Assembly (NCBI RefSeq): GCF_037055355.1
Contig: NZ_CP146350.1
Span: forward strand, 682,001 to 746,000
Reading direction: 5' to 3'
DNA from: Streptomyces sp. DG1A-41
Lineage (GTDB): Bacteria; Actinomycetota; Actinomycetes; Streptomycetales; Streptomycetaceae
Length of the DNA: 64,000 bases
Positions 17,026 to 28,072 of the stretch are shown here, piece by piece. Each line of letters begins with the position of its first letter. Position 1 is the first letter of the stretch. Below the pieces are notes generated by a model. That model searched no databases. It was not told the DNA's origin and was given only the letters and a program-made list of their open reading frames with translations. A program made the position numbers and the translations under genes.

Positions 17026-18201
17026 GTGAGCGCCGTTGTGTGGACTGCCGCTGGATCACTTCTCGCCTGGCTGTGGCTGCTGCTCTGCCAGGGCTTCTTC
17101 TGGCGCACGGATGTGCGGCTGCCGCCGCGCCGGGAACCGGACGCCTGGCCGTCGGTGTGCGTCGTCGTCCCGGCCCGCGACGAGGCGGCGGTGCTGCCCG
17201 CCGCACTGCCGTCGCTGCTCCGGCAGGACTATCCGGGGCGGGCGGAGGTCTTTCTCGTCGACGACGGCAGTGCGGACGGCACCGGTGACCTGGCGCGTGA
17301 ACTGGCGCGTCGGCACGGCGGGCTGCCGCTGACCGTGGGCTCGCCGGGCGAGCCGCCCGCGGGCTGGACCGGCAAGCTGTGGGCGATGCGCCACGGCATC
17401 GGCGTGGCACGCGCGCGTGACCCCGAGTACCTGCTGCTGACGGACGCCGACATCGCGCACGCGCCGGACAGTCTGCGGGAACTGGTGGCGGCGGCCCGTG
17501 CGGGCGGGTTCGACGTCGTCTCGCAGATGGCCCGGCTGCGCGTGGAGAGCACGTGGGAACGGTTCGTCGTGCCCGCCTTCGTGTACTTCTTCGCCCAGCT
17601 CTACCCCTTCCGGCGGATCGGCAAAGAGGGGACGCGCACGGTGGCCGCGGCCGGCGGCTGCGTCCTGCTGCGGGCCCGGGCCGCCGAACGGGCGCGGATC
17701 CCGGACGCGATCCGGCACGCCGTGATCGACGACGTGGCCCTCGCGCGGGCGGTGAAGCGCAGCGGCGGCCGCGTCTGGCTGGGGCTGGCCGACCGGGTGG
17801 ACAGCGTGCGGCCGTATCCGCGGCTGGGCGACCTGTGGCGGATGGTGTCGCGCAGCGCGTACGCCCAGCTGCGGCACAGCCCTCTGCTGCTGGCCGGGAC
17901 GGTCGCCGGGCTGGCGCTGGTGTATCTTGTGCCGCCGGTGGCGGTCGTGGCCGGCCTGGCGAGGGGGAACGCGGCGGCAGCGGCCGTCGGAGGGGCGGCC
18001 TGGCTCGTGATGACGGGGACCTACGTGCCGATGCTCCGCTATTACCGGCAGCCGCTGTGGCTGGCTCCCCTGCTGCCGTTCACCGCGTTCCTCTATCTCC
18101 TCATGACGGTCGACTCGGCGGTGCAGCACTACCGGGGACGCGGTGCGGCCTGGAAGGGCCGCACCTACGCACGCCCGGACGCCGTGCCCGACGAGGGCTG
18201 A
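17026..18201 (+). CDS. Glycosyltransferase family 2 membrane protein (HpnB-like)
   Basis: Membrane-bound GT-A glycosyltransferase of 391 residues. An N-terminal helix (AGSLLAWLWLLLCQGFFW) is followed by the catalytic domain with VVVPARDEAAVLP, VFLVDDGSADGTG and the DxD-like LLLTDADIAHAP. Three or four hydrophobic segments form the C-terminus (SPLLLAGTVAGLALVYLVPP onwards). The order and length match the hopanoid-associated HpnB group, although no other hopanoid gene is in the window. GTG at 17026 is chosen because the protein-like sequence begins there; the frame is open far upstream over the antisense racemase gene. Confidence 0.82.
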   Translation: MSAVVWTAAGSLLAWLWLLLCQGFFWRTDVRLPPRREPDAWPSVCVVVPARDEAAVLPAALPSLLRQDYPGRAEVFLVDDGSADGTGDLARELARRHGGLPLTVGSPGEPPAGWTGKLWAMRHGIGVARARDPEYLLLTDADIAHAPDSLRELVAAARAGGFDVVSQMARLRVESTWERFVVPAFVYFFAQLYPFRRIGKEGTRTVAAAGGCVLLRARAAERARIPDAIRHAVIDDVALARAVKRSGGRVWLGLADRVDSVRPYPRLGDLWRMVSRSAYAQLRHSPLLLAGTVAGLALVYLVPPVAVVAGLARGNAAAAAVGGAAWLVMTGTYVPMLRYYRQPLWLAPLLPFTAFLYLLMTVDSAVQHYRGRGAAWKGRTYARPDAVPDEG

Positions 18202-18215
18202 CGAACGCCGCAGGG

Positions 18216-19511
18216 TCACTTCCGGCCGGGGGTCCAGTTCATGCCCCACCCGTAGGCGTGGTCGACGGTCCGCTGCGGGCTCACCCCGCGCTCGGGCACG
18301 AGGTAGCGCGCCTCCCGCTGTACGACGAGGTCGCCGCCGGTGTTGGTGATCAGGGCGAGCGCGCACACGGGCGAGGGGACGGTGCACTCGTCGAGGGAGA
18401 AGTCGATGGGGGCGCCGTGCTGCGGCTGGAGGGTGACGGTGGCGTTGAGGTCGGCGAACGAGCGGGCGCCCTCGTAGATGGTGACGAAGACGAGGATGCG
18501 CCGGAAGGCGTTCTTGTGGTCGAGATTGACGGTGAGGTTCTCACCGGTCGACACGGCGCCGGTGCGGTCGTCGCCGTCGAGGTGGATGTACGGGGGCTGG
18601 TGCAGTGCCCCGAAGGTGTTGCCGAGGGCCTGTACGACTCCCTTGCTGCCGTCGGTGAGTTCGTACAGCGCGCACAGGTCGAGGTCGAGGTCGGAGTGCA
18701 TGGCGGCCGGGCGGCCGAACTTGCTGCTCCACCCCGAGAACTGCTTGCGGACCTGCCAGTTGAGGTTCACGTGCAGGGCGCCGGAGGTGCCGCCCTGCTT
18801 GGTGAGCGACACGGAGGGGGCCGCCTTGGTGAGCGTCACCTTGGTGAGGCGGACGGGCTCGGGCGGTGCCGCCGGGGGCGCGGCCGGCGGGAGCGGGGCC
18901 ACCGGCCGGGCCGGCGGCGGGGGCGTGTGCGCCGAGGGCGCGGCCACGGGAGGCGCGGCCGGGGCCGGAGTCGGGGCCGCCTGCTGCGGCTCGTCCACCG
19001 TGATGCCGTAGTCCGTGGCCAGGCCTTCGAGTCCGCTGCTGTAGCCCTGGCCGACGGCGCGGAACTTCCAGGCACCCTGGCGGCGGTAGAACTCGCCGAG
19101 CACGAAAGCGGTTTCGGTGGTGGCGCCCGGGTTGTCGAAGCGGGCGACCGATGCCCCCCGGGCGGCATCCTGGACCTCGATGTACAGGTCCGGGACCTGC
19201 GCGAACGTGCCGCCGTCGGAGGAGGCGGCGAGGACGATCGTCTCGATCGCGGGCTCCACGCGCGTGAGGTCGACGAAGAGCGTGTCGGTCACCCGGCCGT
19301 CGGCGTCGCGCTTGCCCTCGTGCCGAATCGCGCCGGAGGAGTGCGCGGGCTGGTTGTAGAACACGAAGTCCGCGTCGGAGCGGACTTTTCCACTTACCAG
19401 CAGCAAAGCGGAGGCGTCGGCGTCGGGCACCCCCGGTCCGGCCCGCCAGCCCAATTCCACGCGCAGCGCCGAGGTGGGCACCGGAGTGTTTGAACCTTTC
19501 AGCATTTGCAT
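18216..19511 (-). CDS. Double TerD-domain stress protein
   Basis: Tellurite-resistance/calcium-binding family protein of about 431 residues. The first TerD domain (about 1-175) begins [18 protein letters not shown] and contains [17 protein letters not shown] Pro/Ala-rich linker (about 180-230) joins it to a second TerD-like domain with [20 protein letters not shown] and [10 protein letters not shown], acidic stretches of the kind that bind Ca2+. ATG at 19511 matches the family N-terminus. TerD proteins are linked to stress and differentiation in Streptomyces. It is divergent from the 143-residue gene at 19804. Confidence 0.88.
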   Translation of the reverse strand: MQMLKGSNTPVPTSALRVELGWRAGPGVPDADASALLLVSGKVRSDADFVFYNQPAHSSGAIRHEGKRDADGRVTDTLFVDLTRVEPAIETIVLAASSDGGTFAQVPDLYIEVQDAARGASVARFDNPGATTETAFVLGEFYRRQGAWKFRAVGQGYSSGLEGLATDYGITVDEPQQAAPTPAPAAPPVAAPSAHTPPPPARPVAPLPPAAPPAAPPEPVRLTKVTLTKAAPSVSLTKQGGTSGALHVNLNWQVRKQFSGWSSKFGRPAAMHSDLDLDLCALYELTDGSKGVVQALGNTFGALHQPPYIHLDGDDRTGAVSTGENLTVNLDHKNAFRRILVFVTIYEGARSFADLNATVTLQPQHGAPIDFSLDECTVPSPVCALALITNTGGDLVVQREARYLVPERGVSPQRTVDHAYGWGMNWTPGRK

Positions 19512-19803
19512 GTCCGCCCCCATTGCGTGTCACCGCGCCAGGCCCATCCCGGCCGTCCGTCGAGTTCCGTTTCGCACAACCTATTCCTCCCCGCGGCGAA
19601 CTCCCATGCGCCGCCAGCGGACGCCCAGGTGGCCAACTCCTGGCAACCCGCCCGGAACTCGGCCTTTACACGATCGGAGCCCTGTCCGGCGCCCCTTTTT
19701 GCCGAGTTCGCTCGCATTGGGGATACCCGGTCACTGCGGACACGGAAAACAACCCTCTTATCGGTCTCCCCAACCAGCACATCGTGGGCTTAACTTATGT
19801 GCC

Positions 19804-20235
19804 ATGACCTCCCCCCGCTCCACCTATGGCGGCGGCTACTACTCCGCCTCCTTCCCGGACACCCCGATCTACGACAAGCTCGTCGCCGAGCGGGGCACCC
19901 CGCAGATCGCCCCGATCCGGGTCCCCGCTCAGTACGACATGCCGGCCGGCAACCTGCCCGCCCTCCCGTCGGCGCTGCCCGCTCTTCCGGCAGCCCCGTC
20001 CCAGCCCGCCTACGGTTATCCGCAGGCGCCGCAACCCGCCCCGCTCCAGCAGGCCCCCGCGGCGTACATCCCGCAGCAGGCCACCGCACCGCGCGGCTAT
20101 CCCGGCCCCCAGCCGCAGCAGCCGCGCCCGGCGGCACCCGCCGCGGGCTACGAGGCGATGCGCCCCGCGGCTCCCCGGCCCGCCCAGGCTCCCTATCAGG
20201 ACCCGTACAACAACCAGCAGTACCGCGGTTACTGA
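19804..20235 (+). CDS. Pro/Gln/Tyr-rich low-complexity protein (DUF6643-like)
   Basis: Protein of 143 residues. The first 40 residues are conserved-looking (TYGGGYYSASFPDTPIYDKL), and the rest is dominated by Pro, Ala, Gln and Tyr, ending DPYNNQQYRGY. No signal peptide or membrane helix. I recall this N-terminus from the Streptomyces DUF6643 group, of unknown function. The low-complexity tail suggests disorder and perhaps polymer or wall interactions, but that is speculation. Confidence 0.75.
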   Translation: MTSPRSTYGGGYYSASFPDTPIYDKLVAERGTPQIAPIRVPAQYDMPAGNLPALPSALPALPAAPSQPAYGYPQAPQPAPLQQAPAAYIPQQATAPRGYPGPQPQQPRPAAPAAGYEAMRPAAPRPAQAPYQDPYNNQQYRGY

Positions 20236-20280
20236 GCCGCCCGCCCAGGGGCTGTCGGTGCCGGCTGGCAGGATGGCCCC

Positions 20281-21108
20281 ATGGGGAACGCACACCTGCA
20301 CTCGATCCACGTCCATCCGGTCAAGGCGGTCCGGGGCCTCGCGCCCCGGGAGGCCGTCGTGGAGCCCTGGGGGCTGGCCGGAGACCGGCGCTGGGTGCTG
20401 GTCGACGACGGGGGAAAGGTCGTCACGCAACGCCGGCAGCCGCGCCTCGCACTGGCCGCCGCCGCGCTTGTGCCGGACGGCGGCGTCCGGCTGTCCGCAC
20501 CCGGCATGGAACCCCTGACGGTGCCCGTTCCCCGGACGTTGGGCACGGTGCCGGTGGAGATCTTCCACGACAAGGTCGACGCGGTCCCGGCCGAGGACGA
20601 GGCCGCGCACGCTTGGTGCAGCGCCTATCTCGGCATCGGCGTGCGTCTCGCGTACATGGACGACCCGGCCACGCGCCGGCCCGTCGACCCGGAGTACGCG
20701 CGTCCCGGCGAGACCGTGTCCTTCGCCGACGGCTTTCCGCTGCTGCTCACCACGACGGCCTCGCTCGACGCCCTCAACGCCCTGATCGCGCAGGGTGATC
20801 ACGCGGACGAGGGCCCGCTGCCCATGAACCGCTTCCGGCCGAACGTGGTCGTGGCGGGCACCGACGCCTGGGCCGAGGACGGCTGGTCGCGTCTCGCCAT
20901 CGGGGACGTGTCCTTCCGCGTCGCCAAGATTTGCGGACGGTGCGTGGTGACCACCACCGACCAGGGCACGGGCGAGCGCGGCCGCGAGCCCCTGTACAGC
21001 CTGGGGCGGCACCGGCGGCTCGGCGGCAAGCTGGTCTTCGGACAGAACCTGGTGCCCCTGTCCGGGGGCACGATCCGGGTGGGTGACCCCGTCAGGATCC
21101 TCGAGTAG
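20281..21108 (+). CDS. MOSC-domain protein (YcbX/mARC-like)
   Basis: Protein of 275 residues. A beta-barrel MOSC N-domain starts HLHSIHVHPVKAVRGL (the VHPVKS-type signature), with GLAGDRRWVLVD next. The C-terminal MOSC core contains NRFRPNVVVAG and the conserved cysteine in AKICGRCVVTTTDQGTG, the expected molybdenum-cofactor ligand position. Relatives reduce N-hydroxylated compounds or carry sulfur. Located 45 nt after the low-complexity gene; soluble. Confidence 0.86.
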   Translation: MGNAHLHSIHVHPVKAVRGLAPREAVVEPWGLAGDRRWVLVDDGGKVVTQRRQPRLALAAAALVPDGGVRLSAPGMEPLTVPVPRTLGTVPVEIFHDKVDAVPAEDEAAHAWCSAYLGIGVRLAYMDDPATRRPVDPEYARPGETVSFADGFPLLLTTTASLDALNALIAQGDHADEGPLPMNRFRPNVVVAGTDAWAEDGWSRLAIGDVSFRVAKICGRCVVTTTDQGTGERGREPLYSLGRHRRLGGKLVFGQNLVPLSGGTIRVGDPVRILE

Positions 21109-21284
21109 CCCGGGCCGGAGGTCGGCGCCCCGGTGCGGGAACCGCCCCATGGGCCCGGGCGTTGGCCTTGTGTGAGAAGTGCATGAGAGTCGCCGGTGAG
21201 GGGTGATTTCGCTCTCTCTTCGCCGACTTGGCGCGTGGACGGCTCCGCCGGGGGTTATCACGGAGCGGGAAGGGGGTGCAGGCG

Positions 21285-21890
21285 GTGCGAGCGATCAGCG
21301 GACTCTGGCGCTGGCGGCGCAACCCGCTGTGCCGCGCGACCGATCTGGCCGAGGCCTGGGTGGCGCTGGCCGCCCTCGTGCTGATCCTCCTGGCCGCCCC
21401 GGTGGCCGGTTCCCTCGTCGGGGGCGCCGCCCAGGACGCCCTCCAGCGCTCCGTCCGCGAACAGCACGAAGCGCGGCACCTGGTGACGGCCACAGTGGTC
21501 CGCAAGCTCGACCGCTCCCCGCTGGACGCCGACCCGGAGACCTCCACGGGCCGGGATCTGCGCAACCGCGTCCTCGCCGACTGGACGGCACCGGACGGCA
21601 CCGACCATCAGGGCCCGGTGCTGGCGAGCCTCAAGGACCCGCAACAGGGCGACGAGTTCCGGATATGGACCGACGGGCACGGCCGGATGGTGGCCCGCCC
21701 CCTCGACTCCGCGACGGCATCGACGCACGCGGTCCTCGCCGGCTTCGGCGCGGCCCTGGCGGCCGGTGGTCTCGTCGAGGGCGGCAGGCGGCTGATCGTC
21801 TGGCGCATGGTCCGCCGCCGGTACGCCCGTTGGGACCAGGCATGGGACAAGGCGGGCCCGGACTGGGGCAGGACGGGCACCGGCAGCTGA
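21285..21890 (+). CDS. Rv1733c-family membrane protein
   Basis: Protein of about 201 residues with two membrane helices flanking an extracytoplasmic domain. [20 protein letters not shown] follows a short Trp/Arg-rich N-terminus, and a second helix ([17 protein letters not shown]) precedes a basic C-tail. This is the layout of the Mycobacterium Rv1733c family, whose role is unknown. GTG at 21285 has GGAAGGGGG at the right distance; GTG at 21276 is an alternative. Confidence 0.82.
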   Translation: MRAISGLWRWRRNPLCRATDLAEAWVALAALVLILLAAPVAGSLVGGAAQDALQRSVREQHEARHLVTATVVRKLDRSPLDADPETSTGRDLRNRVLADWTAPDGTDHQGPVLASLKDPQQGDEFRIWTDGHGRMVARPLDSATASTHAVLAGFGAALAAGGLVEGGRRLIVWRMVRRRYARWDQAWDKAGPDWGRTGTGS

Positions 21891-22116
21891 CAGCCTTCCG
21901 GCTCTGGTCAACCCACCACCCGCGCGCACGCTACGGTGGTCCGGCCGAACCGTTCGGCACAACCCGCGCGCGAGCGAGCATGAGGGACGCGCCGGTGTCG
22001 ATGCCGCGTACGCGCAGGTCCGAGAGGCCCGGCACGGTCGCGGTCCCGACACCGGTCGGAGCGCCCCGAAGGCGAACGAGCCATCAGTACGACCGAGGTG
22101 GGGGCACAGCTACACC

Positions 22117-24558
22117 ATGGCACAGGGCACGGTCCAGGTGACGCACACCGGCACGTCGCGGTGGCGGCGCCGCACGGGTGAGTACGCATCGCTCGCCGCT
22201 GCCCTCGAGGCCGCGGCCGACGGAGACGTCCTCACGGTCGCCCCCGGCACCTACCGGGAGAACCTCGTCGTGCAGCGCGCGGTGACGCTGCGCGGGCCCG
22301 AGGGCTCCCCCGGCTCGGTGCGGATCGCGCCCATGGACGGCGTGCCGCTGACCGTGCGCGCCTCGGCGGTGGTCCAGGACCTGTACGTGGAGGGCCAGGA
22401 CGCTGCCGCTCCGGCGGTCCTGGTGGAGGAGGGCACTCCGGAGCTGAGCAACGTCCGGGTGGTCACACGGTCGGCGGCCGGGATCGAGGTGCGCGGCAGC
22501 GCCCGGCCCACGGTCCGGCGCTGCGCGGTCGACAATCCGGCGGGCGTCGGCATCGCCGTACTCGACGGTGCGGGCGGGGTGTTCGAGGAGTGCGAGGTCG
22601 TCGCGGCCGGCCAGGCGGGCGTGGCGGTGCGCGGTGGCGCCCATCCCCGACTGGAGCGCTGCCGGGTGCACCACACCTCGGGCTCGGGCCTGTCGGCGAC
22701 CGGGGAGAACTCGGCGCTGGAGGCGGTGGGCTGCGAGATCTACGAGGTCCGGGGCAGCGGTGTGCAGATCACCGGCCGGGCCACCGCGCACCTCACCGAC
22801 TGCGATGTGCACCGCACGACGGCCGACGGTGTCACGCTCGACACGGACGCCGTGCTGACGCTCGCCGACTGCCGTATCCACGACATCCCGGAGAACGCGG
22901 TCGATCTGCGTTCCCGCTCCGTCCTGACGCTGACCCGCACCACGGTGCGGCAGTTCGGGCGCAACGGCCTGTCGGTGTGGGACCCGGGTACGCGCGTGGA
23001 CGCCAACCAGTGCGAGATCTTCGACAGCACGGGCGACTACCCGGCGGTGTGGGTCAGCGACGGCGCCACCGCCGTCCTGGACTCCTGCCGGGTGCACGAC
23101 GTGCCGGACGCCCTGTTCGTGCTCGACCGGGGCTCGCGCGCGGACGTCGTCGACAGCGACCTGTCGCAGGTCCGCAACACGGCCGTGTCGGTGAGCGACG
23201 GTGCGACCGCGCAGCTCGACGACTGCCGGATCCGGGACGCGGCGACCGGCGCCTGGTTCCGCGACCACGGCAGCGGCGGCACTCTCAGCAACTGCACGCT
23301 GGACGGCACCCAGACCGGCGTCATCGTCACCAAGGGCGCCGACCCCACGGTGGAGCGCTGCACGATCGACTCACCCGCGGAGGCGGGGGTGTACGTCTCG
23401 GCCGGAGGCCGCGGCAGCTTCCACAACTGCCGGGTGACGGGCAGCGGCGGCTACGGCTTCCATGTGATCGACGGCAGCCGTACGACGCTGCGCAAGTGCC
23501 GCACGGAGCGATGCGCGCGCGGCGGCTACGAGTTCGCGGACAGCGGCGCGGACGCGGCGTCCGGGGCGGGCCCTCTGGTCGAGGACTGCACCAGCGACGA
23601 AAGCGCGGGACTGCGGGCACCGACGGCGCGGGAGACGGCCGTGCAGACGGTGAGTCACTCCCCCGGCCTGCTGGGCGCGGTCCCGGGGCAGCGCACCGAA
23701 CCGGAGCCCCCGGCCCCGGCCCCGGTCGCGGAGCCCGAGCCGCCGGCCCGCACCTCCAAGGACGTCCTCGGCGAACTGGACGCGCTGGTCGGCCTGGAGA
23801 GCGTCAAGCGCGAGGTGCGCGCCCTCACCGACATGATCGAGGTCGGCCGGCGCCGGCAGCAGGCGGGTCTGAAGGCGGCGTCGGTCAAGCGGCACCTGGT
23901 CTTCACCGGCTCCCCCGGCACGGGCAAGACGACGGTCGCGCGGCTGTACGGAGAGATCCTCGCGTCCCTCGGTGTGCTGGAGAAGGGCCACCTGGTCGAG
24001 GTGTCCCGGGTCGACCTGGTGGGCGAGCACATCGGCTCGACGGCGATCCGCACGCAGGAGGCCTTCGAGAAGGCGCGCGGCGGTGTGCTGTTCATCGACG
24101 AGGCGTACGCGCTGTCCCCCGAGGACGCGGGCCGCGACTTCGGCAAGGAGGCCATCGACACGCTGGTGAAGCTGATGGAGGACCACCGGGACGCGGTCGT
24201 GGTGATCGTCGCGGGCTACACGGCCGAGATGGAGCGCTTCCTGTCGGTCAACCCGGGTGTGGCGTCCCGGTTCTCACGGACCATCACCTTCAGCGACTAC
24301 GGCCCCGAGGACCTGCTGCGGATCGTGGAGCAGCAGGCCGAGGAGCACGAGTACCGGCTGGCGGCGGGGGCGGCTCAGGCCCTGCGGAAGTATTTCACGC
24401 ACCTCCCGAAGGGCCCGGCGTTCGGCAACGGCCGGACCGCCCGGCAGACCTTCGAGGCGATGGTGGAGCGCCACGCGAGCCGGGTCGCCCAGCTCCCCGA
24501 GCCGAGCACGGACGACCTGACACTGCTCTACGCGGAGGACCTCCCCGAGCTGCTCTGA
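22117..24558 (+). CDS. Beta-helix/AAA+ (CbxX/CfxQ) fusion protein
   Basis: Protein of 813 residues with two parts. Residues about 15-500 form a right-handed parallel beta-helix with many short repeats (for example [36 protein letters not shown]). After a Pro/Glu-rich linker (about 520-545), the C-terminal 270 residues are an AAA+ ATPase of the CbxX/CfxQ type: Walker [10 protein letters not shown] at 598-606, Walker B VLFIDEA at about 657-663 and an Arg finger region SRFSRT. No signal peptide. It probably remodels a cytosolic partner recognised by the beta-helix. Its last 31 bp overlap the convergent membrane hydrolase gene. Confidence 0.88.
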   Translation: MAQGTVQVTHTGTSRWRRRTGEYASLAAALEAAADGDVLTVAPGTYRENLVVQRAVTLRGPEGSPGSVRIAPMDGVPLTVRASAVVQDLYVEGQDAAAPAVLVEEGTPELSNVRVVTRSAAGIEVRGSARPTVRRCAVDNPAGVGIAVLDGAGGVFEECEVVAAGQAGVAVRGGAHPRLERCRVHHTSGSGLSATGENSALEAVGCEIYEVRGSGVQITGRATAHLTDCDVHRTTADGVTLDTDAVLTLADCRIHDIPENAVDLRSRSVLTLTRTTVRQFGRNGLSVWDPGTRVDANQCEIFDSTGDYPAVWVSDGATAVLDSCRVHDVPDALFVLDRGSRADVVDSDLSQVRNTAVSVSDGATAQLDDCRIRDAATGAWFRDHGSGGTLSNCTLDGTQTGVIVTKGADPTVERCTIDSPAEAGVYVSAGGRGSFHNCRVTGSGGYGFHVIDGSRTTLRKCRTERCARGGYEFADSGADAASGAGPLVEDCTSDESAGLRAPTARETAVQTVSHSPGLLGAVPGQRTEPEPPAPAPVAEPEPPARTSKDVLGELDALVGLESVKREVRALTDMIEVGRRRQQAGLKAASVKRHLVFTGSPGTGKTTVARLYGEILASLGVLEKGHLVEVSRVDLVGEHIGSTAIRTQEAFEKARGGVLFIDEAYALSPEDAGRDFGKEAIDTLVKLMEDHRDAVVVIVAGYTAEMERFLSVNPGVASRFSRTITFSDYGPEDLLRIVEQQAEEHEYRLAAGAAQALRKYFTHLPKGPAFGNGRTARQTFEAMVERHASRVAQLPEPSTDDLTLLYAEDLPELL

Positions 24559-26885
24559 GGATCCGCCCCCGGACGTGGTGCCGGCAGGCCTGGCCGCAGC
24601 CGGGCCAGCAGCTTGCGGCGCTCCTCGGCGAACGCCGGGTCCGCCTGGTAGTCGGAGTGGCCGAGGATCGGCGCGGGCAGCGGGTGCAGGTCGGTGCGGC
24701 CGTAGGAGAGGGGGTCCGGCAAGGGCACGTGGTCGACCCCGTCGCCGGGCAGGCGCACCGGGCCGCCGATGGGGTCGGTGAGCCGGTACAGGTTGCGCCA
24801 GCAGTCGACCTCCCGGTGCAGGGAGCTGAGCGCGGCGGGGCCGAAGTGCGCCGGGAACCAGCGGCCGTAGAGCCGCTCCAGCGGGGAGCCGTACGTCAGC
24901 AGCGCGACGCGTCTGCGGGTGGACGGCGCGAGTTGCCAGGCCGCGGCGGCGGCGAGCACGCTGCCCTGCGAGTGCCCGGAGATGACCAGCCGTCCGCCGG
25001 TGACGCGGGTCCAGGTCGCGATCCGCCAGGTCAGGTCGGGCACCGCGCGCTCGGCGTAGCAGGGCGGGGCGAAGGGGTGGGCGGCGCGCGGCCAGAAGGT
25101 GCCGACGTCCCACAGGATGCCGATGGTGCGGCGGGCGGCGGCGTCCTTGTAGGCGCGCCTGCCCCAGGTGACGAACAGGATGAAGCCGAGACCGATCAGC
25201 CAGGAGCCGAGGGCCTGGGCGGTCTCGGCGGTGCCGTGGACGACGGGGTAGGTGCCTCGCGCCGCCTCGCCCGGTGTCTCGTCGGTGGTCAGGGCGCCCA
25301 CGAGGGCCCCGGCACCGAGAAGCAGGGTGACACCGGAGGTGACCGCGACGATCCGGGGTCCCCGGTCGGTGAGGGAGGCCATCGCGCGGGTGTAGGCGAT
25401 ACGGCGGGTGCGGGCGCGGTCCTGGGCCTCGTCCGGGTAGTCGCGGGCCACCGCCTCGCGTTCGGCGCGGGCGAGCTGCCAGGCGCGGTGGGCCAGCCAG
25501 CCGAAGAGCACCAGGAGCACCACGATCAGGGGCGGGATCACGGACGCCTGCCAGGTCAGCAGGACCGGCGGGCCGTCGATCGAGGTGCCGGTGCCGTCCA
25601 GCCAGTCGGACACGCGCTGCGACACGCCGCCGGACATCACTCCGCCCAGGGCGCAGGCCAGCATCGCGACGGCCGGTCCGCCGAGGCCCCGCAGCACGGC
25701 CCGCCGGTCGGGGTCGGTGCGGTGCAGCGCGTGGGCGACGCCCGCGAGGACGATCACGAGCAGGCCCTGGACCAGGGCGAGACCGCCGAAGGTGGCGTCG
25801 CCCGGCAGCCGTCCGGCCGACTCCCAGCCGGGGCGCTCCCATCCCGCGTACAACAGGGCGAGGGCGAGCAGGACGAGGGCGGCGAGCGGCAGGCGTCGTA
25901 CGAAGCGCTCGTCGAGTTCCCGGTCGAGGCGTCTCTCGCTGCGGCCCCGGCGGCACACCACCCACACCACGGCGACCGCGCAGGCCGCGAGGGCCGCCTC
26001 CAGGAGCAGGCCCAGGGTGTTCAGTACGGCGGGGCCGCCGGGCTCGCGGTCGTGGCGCGCTGCGGCACTGGCGACCGCGGCGGCGACCGTGACCAGCCCG
26101 GCGGCGGTGTGCGCGGCACGGAACCGGGCCACCAGCCGGCGTCCGTACCAGAAGCCGGGCCGGCCCAGCGCGGTCGGGCCGTCGCCGTCCTCGTCGGTCT
26201 CGGGGTCGCGGGCCGGCGGCTGCTGGGACTCGTAGTCGCTCCAGGTGCGCCGGGACAGGTACCACAGCAGAACGGTCAGGGCGGTCGGGACGAGGGACGC
26301 CAGGGCGAGCCTGCGGCCGGGGCTGCTCCACCAGCCGCCGTTGGAGACGGTGGGCGAGAGGAAGCCCAGCCAGGAGTGCCGGTCGGCGCACGCGCGCGTG
26401 CCCGCGCACTGCCAGGCCACCAGGTCGAGGGCGACCTCGCAGGCCGCCGCGACGAGCAGCACCGTCAGGGTGAGCCCCGCGAGCCGCACCAGGAGGCCGT
26501 ACAGGCGCACGGTGCGGCGGCGGCCCCGGACGTTGGGGCGCATCCAGTGGGCGAGGTTGACGACCATGAACGGCAAAAGCAACAGCCACAGGGCGCGGGT
26601 GCCGTTGCCGGAGGTGAGGTTGCACCAGACGTAGGCCTCGGGCACCGGCCCGTCGCTGGGGCGGTCGTCGGGGCTGGTCTCCGCGTCGACGTCGTCGGCG
26701 CGCCGGAAGACGGCCGCGATGTCGTCGCCAGTGATCCGCACGGTGCGCGGATCGTTGAGCATCTCCTGCGGCGTGGTGCCGCCCACACCGTGGACCAGGA
26801 GTTCCAGGGCGGTCCCGGTCTCACCGGGCCGCCGGGCGGGCTGGTCCGGCCCGCCGGTCGACGCATGTTCCCGCGCACGTTCCAC
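24528..26885 (-). CDS. Multi-pass membrane protein with split alpha/beta hydrolase motifs
   Basis: Protein of about 785 residues. The N-terminus has an alpha/beta-hydrolase-like strand and oxyanion loop ([17 protein letters not shown], His32). Roughly ten hydrophobic segments follow (for example [35 protein letters not shown]), and the C-terminal region carries the nucleophile elbow [18 protein letters not shown] with Ser639. Possible acid and His residues lie in DPIGG and LGHSDYQAD further on. This suggests one lipase-like fold interrupted by a membrane domain. GTG at 26885 follows GGGGGAAG. Substrate unknown; a membrane lipid or ester is plausible. Confidence 0.8.
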   Translation of the reverse strand: MERAREHASTGGPDQPARRPGETGTALELLVHGVGGTTPQEMLNDPRTVRITGDDIAAVFRRADDVDAETSPDDRPSDGPVPEAYVWCNLTSGNGTRALWLLLLPFMVVNLAHWMRPNVRGRRRTVRLYGLLVRLAGLTLTVLLVAAACEVALDLVAWQCAGTRACADRHSWLGFLSPTVSNGGWWSSPGRRLALASLVPTALTVLLWYLSRRTWSDYESQQPPARDPETDEDGDGPTALGRPGFWYGRRLVARFRAAHTAAGLVTVAAAVASAAARHDREPGGPAVLNTLGLLLEAALAACAVAVVWVVCRRGRSERRLDRELDERFVRRLPLAALVLLALALLYAGWERPGWESAGRLPGDATFGGLALVQGLLVIVLAGVAHALHRTDPDRRAVLRGLGGPAVAMLACALGGVMSGGVSQRVSDWLDGTGTSIDGPPVLLTWQASVIPPLIVVLLVLFGWLAHRAWQLARAEREAVARDYPDEAQDRARTRRIAYTRAMASLTDRGPRIVAVTSGVTLLLGAGALVGALTTDETPGEAARGTYPVVHGTAETAQALGSWLIGLGFILFVTWGRRAYKDAAARRTIGILWDVGTFWPRAAHPFAPPCYAERAVPDLTWRIATWTRVTGGRLVISGHSQGSVLAAAAAWQLAPSTRRRVALLTYGSPLERLYGRWFPAHFGPAALSSLHREVDCWRNLYRLTDPIGGPVRLPGDGVDHVPLPDPLSYGRTDLHPLPAPILGHSDYQADPAFAEERRKLLARLRPGLPAPRPGADPQSSSGRSSA

Positions 26886-27177
26886 TGATTCGCACTTCCC
26901 CCGTGACACGCCGTCGGCTCTGTTCGTGCGGGCACAAGGATCTCCACTTCTGCGGCGCCGCACACCTCCTGTCACGGAATCTCCCCGATCCGTAACACTG
27001 CTGAGCGACGGGTGAGGCCTCAGGTGGCATGTCCGCGACGAACCGTCAGTGGCGCCGTCGGCTCCCCGACATGCGAGGATGGGGCGTCCGCGCACCGGAG
27101 CCGGGGGAGAATGTCCTGGTTGGGGCAGGTGTGCTGGACCTGACGGACGACATTGAGGCGAAAGGACCGGAGCGTAC

Positions 27178-28008
27178 GTGAGCGAGAATCAGAACCTCCT
27201 CGCGGAGCAGCGGCGATCCCTGATCCTCGACGAGGTCCGCCGCCGCGGCGGCGTCCGGGTCAACGAGCTGACGCGCAAGCTCGGCGTGTCGGACATGACG
27301 GTCCGCCGCGACCTCGACGCGCTCGCCCGTCAGGGCGTGCTGGAGAAGGTGCACGGCGGCGCGGTCCCGGTGGTCGAGGCGAGTACGCACGAACCGGGCT
27401 TCGAGGCCAAGTCGGGGCTGGAGCTGACCGCCAAGGAGGACATCGCACGGGCCGCGGCCAAGCTGGTCGCGCCGGGCGCGGCGATCGCCCTGTCCGGGGG
27501 TACGACGACGTACGCGCTGGCTCAGCAGCTGCTGGACGTGCCGGACCTGACGGTGGTCACCAACTCGGTGCGGGTGGCCGACGTCTTCCACGCGGCGCAG
27601 CGCACCTCGGGCCCGCGGCAGGGCGCTGCCACGGTCGTACTGACCGGCGGTGTGCGTACCCCGTCCGACTCGCTGGTGGGGCCGGTCGCCGACCAGGCGA
27701 TCGCGGCGCTCCACTTCGATCTACTGTTCCTCGGGGTGCACGGCATATCGGTCGAGGCCGGCCTGTCCACGCCGAACCTCGCGGAGGCGGAGACGAATCG
27801 GCGGCTCGTGCAGTCGGCCCGGCGGGTGGTGGTGGTCGCCGACCACACCAAGTGGGGCAAGGTGGGCCTGAGTTCGTTCGCCTCGCTGGAGCGGATCGAC
27901 ACGCTCGTGACGGACGCCGGCCTGCCGGACGAGGCGCGCGGGGTGGTCGTCGAGCATCTGCGACGGCTGGTGGTGGCCGGGGAGCCCGAGGTAGAGGCAG
28001 ACATCTGA
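27178..28008 (+). CDS. DeoR/GlpR-family regulator
   Basis: Repressor-type protein of 276 residues. The N-terminal helix-turn-helix is VRVNELTRKLGVSDMTVRRD (about 26-45), ending EKVHGGAV. The C-terminal sugar-phosphate sensor domain has ALSGGTTTYALAQQL, TVVTNSVRVAD, VLTGGVRTP and VVVADHTKWGKVG, all hallmarks of the family. GTG start. It is not next to an obvious sugar operon; the following gene encodes an SRPBCC protein, so the target is unclear. Confidence 0.88.
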   Translation: MSENQNLLAEQRRSLILDEVRRRGGVRVNELTRKLGVSDMTVRRDLDALARQGVLEKVHGGAVPVVEASTHEPGFEAKSGLELTAKEDIARAAAKLVAPGAAIALSGGTTTYALAQQLLDVPDLTVVTNSVRVADVFHAAQRTSGPRQGAATVVLTGGVRTPSDSLVGPVADQAIAALHFDLLFLGVHGISVEAGLSTPNLAEAETNRRLVQSARRVVVVADHTKWGKVGLSSFASLERIDTLVTDAGLPDEARGVVVEHLRRLVVAGEPEVEADI

Positions 28009-28072
28009 CGGGCCGCCAGCTAGGGTGACGCTGCCGGTCAACGCCCGCTCCCGTACCAGGAGGGCTTCGTCC

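Noticed and set aside
22590..26888. A 1432-codon forward open frame over the beta-helix and hydrolase genes
   Set aside because: It is a high-GC shadow frame: Arg/Gly/Pro-rich, without domains, and it crosses two well-supported genes in other frames.
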